Source: Psychrobacter immobilis
Lineage (GTDB): Bacteria > Pseudomonadota > Gammaproteobacteria > Pseudomonadales > Moraxellaceae
Direction of reading: 5' to 3'
DNA: 64,000 bases
Assembly: GCF_904846225.1 (NCBI RefSeq)
Contig: NZ_CAJGZJ010000005.1
Coordinates: forward strand, 62,001 to 126,000
Shown: positions 1 through 8,515 of the stretch, in pieces
Layout of the letters: each line of letters opens with the position of its first letter
Position numbering within the stretch: position 1 is the stretch's first letter
The notes under the pieces: generated by a model
What the model was told of the DNA's origin: nothing
Seen by the model: only the letters and a program-made list of their open reading frames with translations
Databases searched by the model: none
Position numbers and translations under genes: made by a program

Positions 1-1
1 G

Positions 2-538
2 GCTGATGCTTTTGTGCCTCAATATCAGAATTATATAATCCATGTGGGCAGTTTTAAAGAAGCGAAACGTCATGATGTACTGTTAAGAGCTTATGCTCAA
101 ACTGATCAATCTATGCCGTTACTACTTTTAGGTAAGGGTAAGTACCAAAAAGACATAGAGCAATTGGTAGCAGAGCTAAAATTAGAAGATAAGGTAGTAT
201 TTTTAGGTTTTCAGGAGAATCCTTTTCCTTATATAAAACACGCAAAATTTAAAATACTAACTTCTGATTGGGAAGGTTTCGCCTTAGTCATTGCAGAATC
301 TTTGGTTTTGGGAACACCAGTTATTAGTACCGATTGCCAGTCTGGGCCAAGCGAGCTGTTACCAAAAAATAATTTGATGCCGATGAGAGATATAGAGGCT
401 ATTGCTGAAAAATTGAGCTTGGCAATGAAAAATCCACAGCAATTTCACTCTGAATTTGACGAGGAACTTTTACCAAGTACTATAGCGAAAAAATATCTTA
501 CTTTTGCCTCTGATTTTGCAGGTAGAAAGTATTCTTAA
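2..538 (+). CDS. Glycosyltransferase family 4, C-terminal part (cut by window start)
   Basis: This is the donor-binding half of a GT-B fold, family 4 glycosyltransferase. The reading frame is open to the window edge (A-D-A-F precedes the GTG at 14), so the gene starts upstream and the GTG is not a credible start. The visible part carries the family pattern: LGKGKY for the nucleotide loop, LGFQENPFPYIKHAKF, then the E-x7-E signature region SDWEGFALVIAESLVLGTPVISTD. It is strongly similar to the C-terminal half of the glycosyltransferase at 5315-6445, so the two are paralogues in one polysaccharide locus. It probably adds a sugar to a capsule or lipooligosaccharide repeat at the cytoplasmic face. 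Its stop overlaps the stop of the convergent gene at 535 by four bases. The donor and acceptor cannot be told. Confidence 0.85.
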   Translation, partial: ADAFVPQYQNYIIHVGSFKEAKRHDVLLRAYAQTDQSMPLLLLGKGKYQKDIEQLVAELKLEDKVVFLGFQENPFPYIKHAKFKILTSDWEGFALVIAESLVLGTPVISTDCQSGPSELLPKNNLMPMRDIEAIAEKLSLAMKNPQQFHSEFDEELLPSTIAKKYLTFASDFAGRKYS

Positions 539-1302
539 TCTAACCACCATTTGGACCAGTCATCTCTATGTAACTGTCGCAGAGTAGCAAAAGCGCTATC
601 AGTATTTTGCAGTTTTTCAAATACGGCCAACAGAATATTAGTGGCTAATTTGTCAATTTTATGAAATTTACGATAGCGTTTGCGCATATTTCTTAAGCTA
701 TCATCGGTGCCGATACGAAAATAGGTAAGACCATCGTATAAGGGCAAGTCACCAGCATAAAGCATGTCAGTTTTTTCGGTTAACAAGGGCATATATTCAG
801 CGTTAGCGGGTAGCTGCAAAAAATTCTTGGTCTCATATGCTCGCAAGGTATTCATTAAGGTTATAACATTCATTAAAATAGCCGCTCTATGAGCATTATT
901 TGAATGATCAATAAACGTATCACAGGCGGAAACAATCCAGCGTAACGAGAGATGCTCTAATAGATAGTCACTTTCTACCGTCCATAGTCTTTCAAATTCG
1001 GCAAATGTGTTATCAATTTTGTATTTACGGCGCATCAATATGATGAGTGTATTGTGATAAAAGCAGAGCTCAGATTGACCTATTGATTGGTATTTCAAGT
1101 TATTCAAATGTTCTTCTAAGTCCTTACTTTTACGCTGATTGGTTAGTGCCTCAGTGTCACACATTGATTCAGTAACCATCGTTGCTTTCATCTCATCAAA
1201 GCTCTTGCCATCATAACTTTTGACAATTTTACCTGCATTCAATCTTTTTTCGCTCAGAAACAGTAAAAGTAATTTTCTTTGCCAACTGGAAGGTGTGGTC
1301 AT
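535..1302 (-). CDS. Hypothetical protein in polysaccharide locus
   Basis: I do not recognise this 255-residue protein. It has no signal peptide and no convincing membrane segment. It is rich in Leu, Arg and Lys, looks largely alpha-helical, and has a Trp-rich C-terminus (DDWSKWWLD). The middle contains two Cys-containing helices (SLRWIVSACDTFIDHS) and a basic stretch near residues 205-217 (MRKRYRKFHKIDK). The start is supported by an AAAGGA sequence about eleven bases upstream. It sits between a glycosyltransferase (convergent, four-base overlap) and the UDP-glucuronate epimerase, so a role linked to polysaccharide assembly is possible, but that is context only. Confidence 0.6.
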   Translation of the reverse strand: MTTPSSWQRKLLLLFLSEKRLNAGKIVKSYDGKSFDEMKATMVTESMCDTEALTNQRKSKDLEEHLNNLKYQSIGQSELCFYHNTLIILMRRKYKIDNTFAEFERLWTVESDYLLEHLSLRWIVSACDTFIDHSNNAHRAAILMNVITLMNTLRAYETKNFLQLPANAEYMPLLTEKTDMLYAGDLPLYDGLTYFRIGTDDSLRNMRKRYRKFHKIDKLATNILLAVFEKLQNTDSAFATLRQLHRDDWSKWWLD

Positions 1303-1385
1303 GCCAATAAAATCCTTTGAGAAAATACAACGATATTAAAACTTTAATATCTGTAACATAGGTTTTAAAAATAATTATTTGTTAT

Positions 1386-2399
1386 TTAAACTGAATAATA
1401 TTGTTTATACCAATCGACAAATTTCTTAATACCTTCTTCGATACTGGTTTCAGGCTTAAAACCAATATCATCTACCAGCTCATCTATATCTGCATAAGTA
1501 ATGGGCACGTCGCCTGCTTGCATCGGCAATAGATTTTCCTGAGCTTTTTTGCCACAAGCGTCTTCGATAGCATTAATAAAGCGGCGCAACGTTACTGGCT
1601 GATTATTACCAATGTTGTAAATTTTATAAGGAGCCGCCGCTGTAGTGATAGTAGAACACTGTGGAGAGGGTGCTTTATTGATTATGCGAATGATGCCTTT
1701 GACGATATCATCAATATAAGTAAAGTCGCGCTGCATATCACCGTTGTTGAATACGTCAATTTGCTCACCAGCTAGGATTTTTTTGGTAAAAGAAAAATAA
1801 GCCATATCAGGCCGACCATAAGGACCATAAACCGTAAAAAAGCGCAGCCCTGTCGTTGGGATATTATATAAATGACTGTAACTATGTGCCATGAGCTCAT
1901 TAGATTTTTTGGTAGCGGCATATAAACTAATAGGGAAGTCAACACAGTCAGCAGTCGTAAATGGCTGCTTAATATTCATACCATAGACTGAGCTAGAGCT
2001 GGCATAAATCAAATGTTTGATATTGTGGTGACGACAGCCCTCTAATACATTAACAAACCCGACCACGTTTGAATCAATGTAGGCATTGGGGTTCTCGATA
2101 GAATAGCGTACGCCTGCTTGTGCACCCAAATTGATAACGGTATCAAATTGATAGGTGGAGAAAAGATCAGCCATTAATTCGCGATCAGCAAGATCTAACT
2201 TAATAAACGTAAATTTTTCTGACCCTGATGTCTCTTTCAGTATTCGTAAACGGTCTTCTTTTAGACCAACATCGTAATAGTCGTTGTTATTATCAATGCC
2301 CACGATAAAAAGATCTTTGTCGGATGATTTTGTTTCTAATAAACCTTTTATTAAATGAAAACCGATAAAGCCTGCAGCGCCAGTCACTAATATTTTCAT
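1386..2399 (-). CDS. UDP-glucuronate 4-epimerase (NAD-dependent SDR)
   Basis: This is an extended short-chain dehydrogenase that would interconvert UDP-glucuronate and UDP-galacturonate for capsule or LOS synthesis in the cytosol. The N-terminus has the Rossmann motif GAAGFIG (residues 7-13), followed by the IDNNNDYYDVGLKEDRL segment typical of UDP-glucuronate 4-epimerases. SSSSVYG supplies the catalytic Ser/Thr region, YAATKK the Tyr-x3-Lys pair, and RFFTVYGPYGRPDMA is the family signature. Its 337-residue length is normal. Its ATG overlaps the stop of the UDP-glucose dehydrogenase gene by one base (TAATG), so the two are translationally coupled and supply consecutive steps UDP-Glc to UDP-GlcA to UDP-GalA. 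A different C4-epimerase substrate is possible, but the motif match and partner make this the best call. Confidence 0.9.
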   Translation of the reverse strand: MKILVTGAAGFIGFHLIKGLLETKSSDKDLFIVGIDNNNDYYDVGLKEDRLRILKETSGSEKFTFIKLDLADRELMADLFSTYQFDTVINLGAQAGVRYSIENPNAYIDSNVVGFVNVLEGCRHHNIKHLIYASSSSVYGMNIKQPFTTADCVDFPISLYAATKKSNELMAHSYSHLYNIPTTGLRFFTVYGPYGRPDMAYFSFTKKILAGEQIDVFNNGDMQRDFTYIDDIVKGIIRIINKAPSPQCSTITTAAAPYKIYNIGNNQPVTLRRFINAIEDACGKKAQENLLPMQAGDVPITYADIDELVDDIGFKPETSIEEGIKKFVDWYKQYYSV

Positions 2400-3565
2400 T
2401 AGTCGCTCCCAAATAGGTCACGTGTAAATACTTTGTCCGCGACATCTTCTATATCGGCAGATAAGCGGTTGGCTACGATGACATCACTCATTGATTTAAA
2501 GGCTTCTAAATCTTTAATAACTCGTGAGTGAAAGAAATGATCTTCTTCCAACACAGGTTCATAGACAACGACTTCAATACCTTTTGCTTTAATCCGCTTC
2601 ATGATGCCTTGTATCGCAGATGCTCTAAAATTATCCGAGCCACTTTTCATGACGAGTCGGTGTATGCCCACAATTTTTGGCTGTCTTTCGATAATTTTAT
2701 CAGCAATAAAGTCTTTACGAGTTCTATTGGAGTCGACAATGGCCTTGATAAGGTTGCTTGGTACCTCGTCATAATTTGCCAATAATTGCTTGGTATCTTT
2801 GGGTAGACAGTAGCCGCCATAGCCAAATGAGGGGTTGTTATAATGATTGCCAATACGTGGGTCTAAACCAATGCCTTCTATGATTTGTTTGGTTTCAAGT
2901 CCAAATGTCTGCGCATAAGTATCAAGCTCATTAAAATAGGCCACCCGCATGGCTAGATAAGTATTAGAAAATAATTTGATCGCTTCAGCTTCAGTGGATT
3001 CTACAAATAGTAGCGGAACATCTTTTTTTATCGCGCCCTCCATCAACAGGTTGGCAAATTGCTGTGCGCGTTCAGATTGTTCACCCACAATGATGCGAGA
3101 AGGATAGAGATTGTCATGTAGTGCTTTGCCTTCTCGTAAAAACTCAGGTGAAAAAATAATACGATCGGTCGCATAACGCTCTCTAATACTTGCGGTATAC
3201 CCAACAGGAACGGTCGACTTTATGATAATAATCGCTTGTTGATTGACTAAAAGCACTTGTTCAATCACTGACTCTACGGTTGAGGTATTGAAATAATTGG
3301 TCTTGGCATCGTAATCAGTCGGCGTTGCTATGATGATAAAATCAGCATCTTTATAAGCACTTTGGGCATCAAGCGTCGCAGAGAAGTTGAGATCTTTACG
3401 TGTTAAAAATGCTTCGATATCTGCATCTTCAATAGGAGATTGCTGTGCATTTAGTCGTTCAACTTTTTCAGAGATGACATCAACAGCCACTACTTCATTA
3501 TGCTGTGCTAATAGCATTGCATTTGATAAACCGACGTAGCCTGTACCTACTACTGCTATTTTCAT
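2399..3565 (-). CDS. ugd: UDP-glucose 6-dehydrogenase
   Basis: It oxidises UDP-glucose twice with NAD+ to UDP-glucuronate. The N-terminus is a Rossmann motif ([16 protein letters not shown]), the central helix has [12 protein letters not shown], and the catalytic cysteine lies in [11 protein letters not shown]. The protein is 388 residues, usual for the family. I place the start at 3565, not at the upstream in-frame ATG at 3601: the family N-terminus begins exactly at MKIAVVG, and a GGAT sequence lies just upstream. It is the first gene of a two-gene unit with the 4-epimerase. The upstream region carries a full copy of the CTAG-bordered repeat. Confidence 0.93.
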   Translation of the reverse strand: MKIAVVGTGYVGLSNAMLLAQHNEVVAVDVISEKVERLNAQQSPIEDADIEAFLTRKDLNFSATLDAQSAYKDADFIIIATPTDYDAKTNYFNTSTVESVIEQVLLVNQQAIIIIKSTVPVGYTASIRERYATDRIIFSPEFLREGKALHDNLYPSRIIVGEQSERAQQFANLLMEGAIKKDVPLLFVESTEAEAIKLFSNTYLAMRVAYFNELDTYAQTFGLETKQIIEGIGLDPRIGNHYNNPSFGYGGYCLPKDTKQLLANYDEVPSNLIKAIVDSNRTRKDFIADKIIERQPKIVGIHRLVMKSGSDNFRASAIQGIMKRIKAKGIEVVVYEPVLEEDHFFHSRVIKDLEAFKSMSDVIVANRLSADIEDVADKVFTRDLFGSD

Positions 3566-3657
3566 AATAAATCCAAATAATTTTAAGCGGTATACTGTCA
3601 TTGATTTGCATCAAGATTGCGTAATGCTAGGAATAGTTCAAGTTATAATTAGAGTAT

Positions 3658-3831
3658 TGGGGCATGTCCTCAATCTGAACAAAAGCGACTAAATGGGCTA
3701 AAAATAGCTAAATCTTGCCAAACTACGTCAAATAGCTAGTCAATATCTCGATATTATCTACACTATTTTCCTTGTTTGGCTGCCATTTATCTTATTTTTA
3801 TCACCATTTTCAGATTGAGGACACGCCCTAG
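3658..3831. repeat. CTAG-bordered inverted-repeat element, full copy 1
   Basis: A roughly 174-bp non-coding element. The left end GGGCATGTCCTCAATCTG and the reverse complement of the right end (GGGCGTGTCCTCAATCTG) match at 17 of 18 bases. The centre holds the palindrome AATATCTCGATATT. The right border is CTAG (3828-3831); the left border has decayed to TTGG. No transposase frame fits inside. It lies two bases from the stop of the Stealth phosphotransferase gene. Confidence 0.85.
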
Positions 3832-3832
3832 T

Positions 3833-4864
3833 TTAGTTCAGCTTACTGGTGTTTTTTACCACTGATTTAGGTAGATAATTTAAGAATTTATGATTCATAG
3901 CTTGGCTAATTCTTTTATGCAGGTTTGGTTCAAGAAGATCCAAGCTTTGAATACAACCATATTTTATGGTGACATCTTCTAGATCGGTTATAAAATTCGT
4001 AACACTACTTTCATTCTTTAGATAATTGATCGCTATATCGGGCTCTAAATTTATTTCGTCTTTTTGAATTTTTAAATGATTCATCAGCGTTATGGGGTTT
4101 ATTTGTGCGACATCTCTGAATTTATATTTGATCTGCTCTATCAAAAAATTAGGATTATTTAATAAATAGCTTTTTAAAGTATTTTTATCGACGATGTGAG
4201 GGTAGTGGTGAATCTCAAAAAATTTATCCATACCAAGCACTTTAGCACTTAACATCTGCGCTATAGTGTGCCGTGGTTGTATCGGTGTTCCAAACAATTT
4301 CAAGCGAGATTTTCGAAAGTTGAGCTTGGCATTCAAACCAGCGCTTTTGCGCCAATGACCATAAACAATCAGTCTGTTATTGTCCAAAAAGTCATCTATT
4401 GTCACTGATTGATTAAAAAAGAAATCATCGTTCATATATATAAAATAGTCAGACAATCCTTCGATATTCCATATCATCGTCTCAATCGATCGGGTATTGA
4501 AGGTTGGCAAAAATTGCTCATAACCCAAAAATATATCTTTATGATCGACAATACGTATTTTGTCTGCTGAACAAATATTTTGTTTGGCAAACTCATCAAT
4601 GAATGCTGGCCGTTGTTGGTCTGTAACGATATAGATATGACGAACAAAAGGTGCATATTTAATAATAGAGGCGATATTATAGTATATCTCGTCGTCACTA
4701 GCGAACCGTGTGGCAGTTGTAGCATCTGACGCCACTGGTTTGCCCGCTTTATAGCGCTCTCTTTTTTGTTTGAGTAAGGGATCTGCACCATCTACCCAAG
4801 CAATGATGACGTCTAATACCTTTTCATCGGGCTGTCTCATGACTGATCCTATTTTTGCGAACAC
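3833..4864 (-). CDS. Stealth-family capsular polysaccharide phosphotransferase
   Basis: Stealth proteins transfer sugar-1-phosphate units to build phosphodiester-linked capsule or surface polysaccharides. The conserved regions appear in order: CR1 at residues 18-30 (VIIAWVDGADP), then CR2 from about 54 to 155 with FASDDEIYYNIASIIKYAPF, HIYIVTDQQRP, the FLPTFNTRSIE block and the FIYMNDDFFF acidic motif. The basic and helical C-terminal part (residues 170-343) carries the H-x4-P-H region. The 343-residue length is typical. The start may be Met1 or Met9. It is transcribed towards ugd but separated from it by a repeat element. It implies a phosphate-linked capsule, and UDP-GlcA or UDP-GalA from the neighbouring genes may feed the same polymer. 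The sugar transferred is unknown. Confidence 0.88.
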   Translation of the reverse strand: MFAKIGSVMRQPDEKVLDVIIAWVDGADPLLKQKRERYKAGKPVASDATTATRFASDDEIYYNIASIIKYAPFVRHIYIVTDQQRPAFIDEFAKQNICSADKIRIVDHKDIFLGYEQFLPTFNTRSIETMIWNIEGLSDYFIYMNDDFFFNQSVTIDDFLDNNRLIVYGHWRKSAGLNAKLNFRKSRLKLFGTPIQPRHTIAQMLSAKVLGMDKFFEIHHYPHIVDKNTLKSYLLNNPNFLIEQIKYKFRDVAQINPITLMNHLKIQKDEINLEPDIAINYLKNESSVTNFITDLEDVTIKYGCIQSLDLLEPNLHKRISQAMNHKFLNYLPKSVVKNTSKLN

Positions 4865-5197
4865 ATTTTATGAATATGCCGACATTTTTAGTAGTTACGT
4901 CCATTCAATGATGATATTTACTGACGCTACCATTTAAAAAGTTTAATAAACAAAACTGATCACGATTTTGCTATGGGCGAGCAGATAAATCACGCTTATA
5001 CTTCAATCCATAAAAGCAAAGGTCTAAAAGTAGATGAGACTAGCATATAAAGTCAGAATGCTGCAATAATTATGACCATTGATACACTTATTTGGCTAAT
5101 CTGTCATACCCATATAATCGATTCACTTTAAATCCAATACAATACTGCTGGGGTAGATTTTTTGCAGCTTCTGTCACGCTTGCGAACAGCACGCCAG
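4865..5197. other. Intergenic region without recognisable gene
   Basis: AT-rich spacer between the divergent Stealth phosphotransferase and GT4 genes. I see no credible frame. It must hold promoters for both genes, but none stands out. The segment 5145-5195, with GCAGCTTCTGTCACGC followed by TTGCGAACAGC, has a different composition from its surroundings and may be the tail of another dispersed repeat; I cannot confirm this from one copy. Confidence 0.4.
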
Positions 5198-5258
5198 AAA
5201 CATTTAGCCATTTTTAGTCCATTTAGATACGATCAATTGAATTGAGGACATGCCCTAG
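5198..5258. repeat. Half copy of the CTAG-bordered element
   Basis: Only the end and adjoining 45 bases are present: TTTAGCCATTTTTAGTCC, then ATTTAGATACGATC, then the inverted end GAGGACATGCCCTAG. It corresponds to the reverse complement of the left half of copy 6449-6630. It lies upstream of the GT4 gene at 5315, so it could lie in or near that promoter region. Confidence 0.75.
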
Positions 5259-5314
5259 CGTATCGATTTTATTTCAAACTGACTATACCTTCATTAAACC
5301 AAACTGAGATACTG

Positions 5315-6445
5315 ATGCCACCTACTATTTTATTCATTTTAAAAGCGCTTGAAGGTCGTGGCGCTGAGCGTATGGTCACAACATTAGCAAGTGCTTATGT
5401 AAAAATGGGCCATCGAGTTCATATCCTATGTTTGGAGAAAACACAGGATATGTCATTGGATGTAGGCATTCAATATCATGTCGTACCTTATGATGAGGTC
5501 TTTTCTGAGCAGGATTTAGATCCAAAATCCAAACAAGCCCAGGCCTATGATGCAGTTGCTAGGCGTATTGATAATTATGTACTGAGCCAAATAGGGACAC
5601 CAGATTTGATATTGGCTAATATATATAAGGTGAATTGGATCATGGCGTACAGCCAATTACCAAATATCGTCAATGTACTGCATACGGCGCTATCTAAGCA
5701 GTTTCAGAACCAATTATCAGATGCGCCCACACAAACTCTCAATCATCTAAAAATGGTCTATGGTGCCCATCCTTGTAGCTGTGTGAGCGAAGGATCACGT
5801 CAAGATTTGCTTTCAATTTTAGGGCAAATTACCAAAACCGTGACCATTTATAATCCTTGTGATGTTACTAATATTAATAGCAAAACAGCACAACCGCCAT
5901 CTATCGAAAATTTTGGTTTAATAGACCAGCAATATATGATTCATGTTGCCTCATTTGATAGCATGAAAGGTCATCGAGACTTGCTGCAAGCCTATGCTAA
6001 AACAGAGCGAAAGCTGCCACTAGTATTGGTCGGTAAGGGCAAGCTTGAAGAAGAGATTAAGCAATTGGCTATTGAGCTTAATATTAGCCACTGCGTTCGA
6101 TTTTTAGGTTTTCAGAGCAACCCTTATCCGCTGATTGGCTCAGCAGCATTAATGGTACTCACCTCTAAGTTTGAGGGTTTTGGCTATGTCATCGTAGAGG
6201 CGCAAGCACTCGGCGTACCAGTGATCAGTACCGATTGTCCGTTTGGACCAAGGGAGTTATTACCTGCAAAAAACTTAATAGCTGTAGATGATATTGAGGG
6301 GTTGGCTATGCTCATCGATCGCGCAATAGACAATCTAACACACTATATAGTACCGATAAATAAGCAACTATTGCCTCATTGTATCGCGCTACAGTATTTA
6401 GAATTTGGCTCAGAATTAGATTTAGATAAACACGAAGATCTATGA
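5315..6445 (+). CDS. Glycosyltransferase family 4
   Basis: A 376-residue GT-B glycosyltransferase that probably extends a capsule or LOS glycan in the cytosol. The N-terminal domain begins with the acceptor-loop pattern LKALEGRGAERMV, typical of GT4 enzymes that start with a Gly-rich loop. The C-terminal domain has HVASFDSMKGHRDLL, LVGKGKLEEEI, LGFQSNPYPL and the E-x7-E region (TSKFEGFGYVIVEAQALGV). It ends with ISTDCPFGPRELL. It is closely related to the partial gene at 2-538. The Shine-Dalgarno sequence is weak. Its TGA stop lies three bases before the CTAG border of a repeat element that fills the whole gap to the next, convergent, gene. The sugar specificity is unknown. Confidence 0.9.
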   Translation: MPPTILFILKALEGRGAERMVTTLASAYVKMGHRVHILCLEKTQDMSLDVGIQYHVVPYDEVFSEQDLDPKSKQAQAYDAVARRIDNYVLSQIGTPDLILANIYKVNWIMAYSQLPNIVNVLHTALSKQFQNQLSDAPTQTLNHLKMVYGAHPCSCVSEGSRQDLLSILGQITKTVTIYNPCDVTNINSKTAQPPSIENFGLIDQQYMIHVASFDSMKGHRDLLQAYAKTERKLPLVLVGKGKLEEEIKQLAIELNISHCVRFLGFQSNPYPLIGSAALMVLTSKFEGFGYVIVEAQALGVPVISTDCPFGPRELLPAKNLIAVDDIEGLAMLIDRAIDNLTHYIVPINKQLLPHCIALQYLEFGSELDLDKHEDL

Positions 6446-6448
6446 ATG

Positions 6449-6630
6449 CTAGGGCGTGTCCTTGATTCAAGCGATACTATCTAAATGGACTAAAAATCTA
6501 AACGGGCTAAAATTTCGCAAACATCCTCAAATAGCTGATTAATATCCCGATATTATTTACGCTATTTTTCTCGTTTGACGGCACTTTGTCTCACTTTTAT
6601 AACCATTTTTAAAATGAGGACACGACCTAG
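6449..6630. repeat. CTAG-bordered inverted-repeat element, full copy 2
   Basis: A 182-bp element flanked on both sides by CTAG (6449-6452 and 6627-6630), consistent with a four-base target duplication. Left end GGGCGTGTCCTTGATTC, right end ATGAGGACACGACC, central palindrome AATATCCCGATATT. It fills the space between two convergent genes. Its right CTAG provides the TAG stop of the minus-strand gene at 6627. Confidence 0.88.
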
Positions 6631-7484
6631 ATATTATCAAATAGTGACTTGGAGACAGGTGAATGATTAATGACTGCCACACCCTGCGCTTTATAGGTTT
6701 TACCCAATAAATTAAACGAAGGTACAATGCGTTCGTTCAGAGCTTTGTTTAGCATACTTGGGGCGCTATTACCTTCATTTTCATAGAATCGCGGCTGATC
6801 ACTGTTGAGTAAATCGAGACCGTATAAATTTATAGTAGCGGCATGACGTGAGAAAGCCAGTTGCGTCGCCACATAGACAACCGTGCCTGCCTCCACAAAT
6901 CCATGAGTAAGATTAAGAGAGACGCCGATCTCAGTATCTTTATAACGATCATCGACAATAAAGCTTGGATGATTTGTAAAGCATGACAATGGCATTTTTT
7001 TATTTAGTAATTTTTTCTTAAAAGTTAGCTTACTAAACGATAGCTTATTTGATTTGACCCCCCATAGTCTATTTACTGGATATAACACACGCATGGCATG
7101 GGAGTAGGTACGCATGATATCAGGGTGGGTTGTTGCCATCGCTTCAAAGACGGCGAGCGTCGCATATAAAGGTTGACCCGTATAATACTGACGTAAAATC
7201 TCAGGCTGATGATCAATAAAGCGTGCGTCACTAATCACATAACCCGCGATATCGGTGAAGTGATGATGCTCAAGAAGGCTGAGGCTGCCATTGACAAAAA
7301 TAGTGGCTGTGTCTAGTAGTTCTGACCATGATAGTTTTTCTATAGATGGACCTGAGGCGATAATATTAACGTCTTTTCCAAGCAAGCTTTGCTCGGGTTC
7401 ATTGGCGTTAAAAGCATTGATAACGATGAGCTCGCCATCAATATTGAACCCAGCAGTAGCAGGTAACCTCAAATATAACGCCAT
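6627..7484 (-). CDS. DUF115-like / LOS-biosynthesis protein with GPS motif
   Basis: A 285-residue soluble protein. The segment GKDVNIIASGPSIEKL (residues 36-51) has the hydrophobic strand followed by G-P-S that DUF115-type proteins and some LOS core or sialyltransferase-like enzymes use to bind a nucleotide. TATIFVNGSLSLL and YVISDARFID resemble the next strands of the same fold, and INLYGLDLLNSDQPRFYE lies near the C-terminus. No signal peptide or membrane helix is visible. It follows a GT8-like gene in the aspS-lpxL-GT unit, so a role in making the outer core of lipooligosaccharide is plausible. The exact reaction is not known. Its TAG stop lies inside the CTAG border of a repeat element, so its C-terminus is set by the insertion site. 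Confidence 0.6.
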   Translation of the reverse strand: MALYLRLPATAGFNIDGELIVINAFNANEPEQSLLGKDVNIIASGPSIEKLSWSELLDTATIFVNGSLSLLEHHHFTDIAGYVISDARFIDHQPEILRQYYTGQPLYATLAVFEAMATTHPDIMRTYSHAMRVLYPVNRLWGVKSNKLSFSKLTFKKKLLNKKMPLSCFTNHPSFIVDDRYKDTEIGVSLNLTHGFVEAGTVVYVATQLAFSRHAATINLYGLDLLNSDQPRFYENEGNSAPSMLNKALNERIVPSFNLLGKTYKAQGVAVINHSPVSKSLFDNI

Positions 7485-7577
7485 ACTATTTTCCAGTAGT
7501 GAACCTCAATTATTTTATGCCGTAGGGCATTGCCTTGAATTTATTTGAACGGTCTTCAAATCGCAATATATATCCGT

Positions 7578-8378
7578 TTACTGCCAATGATTTTTTAACC
7601 ATGGGCTCGGTTTTACATAGCGATACCATTTACCACCACCGCCATTAATGGCATCTGGTGGATTAATCTCGCCATGGAAGATAACGATTTTTGCGCCAGA
7701 AGGAAGCTTTGGCGCACGTATCATATTAAACGGTATAGGCGCAATACATTGATATTTGAAGCTGACGCACCATGTTTTATCCCAATACTCTAGGTGATGA
7801 TGCTTACGTAAGTAATTAGAAAGATACGCTTGTTCATGGCGAACTTCTTGTCGAATGGTATCAAAATTACGCTCAAAGTTTGTTAAGAGGTCAGGATAAG
7901 TATTCATACCGATCTTAAAGCGATAAACAGAGCTATTACCAATCATGCGCCAAGGTTTTTTCCAATCACGAATAATGACGACGCTATCGTCATGCTCGGC
8001 TCCATAGGTAAAAAAAGCATCAATGTTATCAACAATAACGATATCAATGTCTAAAAATAGTGCCATACCTTTAAGCCCATAGAGCTCAGAGCTAAAGGTC
8101 GTCAGCTTTTTCCAGCCACGCTCAGGGCCAGCTGGCAAATCCATTTCGGGGATAGGGTGACAGATGACAGCTGGGTCAATGCCAGTGCTATCATCCGTTA
8201 AGCAAATCATCTGGAATGCTAAGGTAAGGTGACGACTGACCATATTATAAAGACGGTTGACATACTCAGGACCGTATTTATCACCCCATTTCATACAGAT
8301 GACATAACGCTGTTCAGAAGTGCTGTGATTTGTTTGCGTTTGGTCTGCCGATACGGGGTTCGTCATGTCAATTGCCAT
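7578..8378 (-). CDS. GT8-like glycosyltransferase (LOS outer core)
   Basis: A 266-residue cytosolic glycosyltransferase with a GT-A style fold. The metal-binding D-x-D is visible as FLDIDIVIVDN (Asp110 and Asp112). VICMKWGDKYGPEYVNRLYN begins the nucleotide-binding domain after a Ser/Thr/Gln-rich leader of about 23 residues. FHGEINPPDA near the C-terminus matches the His-Gly metal-ligand region of GT8-like enzymes. It lies 94 bases downstream of the GPS-motif gene in genomic order and 138 bases from the acyltransferase start, all on the minus strand after aspS. It probably transfers a hexose to the LOS core. The acceptor and donor are not determinable. Confidence 0.78.
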   Translation of the reverse strand: MAIDMTNPVSADQTQTNHSTSEQRYVICMKWGDKYGPEYVNRLYNMVSRHLTLAFQMICLTDDSTGIDPAVICHPIPEMDLPAGPERGWKKLTTFSSELYGLKGMALFLDIDIVIVDNIDAFFTYGAEHDDSVVIIRDWKKPWRMIGNSSVYRFKIGMNTYPDLLTNFERNFDTIRQEVRHEQAYLSNYLRKHHHLEYWDKTWCVSFKYQCIAPIPFNMIRAPKLPSGAKIVIFHGEINPPDAINGGGGKWYRYVKPSPWLKNHWQ

Positions 8379-8515
8379 AATGCACTCATATTTATTTAAA
8401 TAGATAAGAATTAAAAGCTAAAAAGGTCATCAGTCTCTAATAATATTAACACAGGCAATTGATGTAATATATTTACAATTTTAAGCCTTCGTCGTTAATG
8501 CTATTCATTTGGCAT

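Noticed and set aside
3566..3601. Longer start for UDP-glucose dehydrogenase
   Set aside because: The family N-terminus starts at the ATG at 3565, which has a ribosome site.
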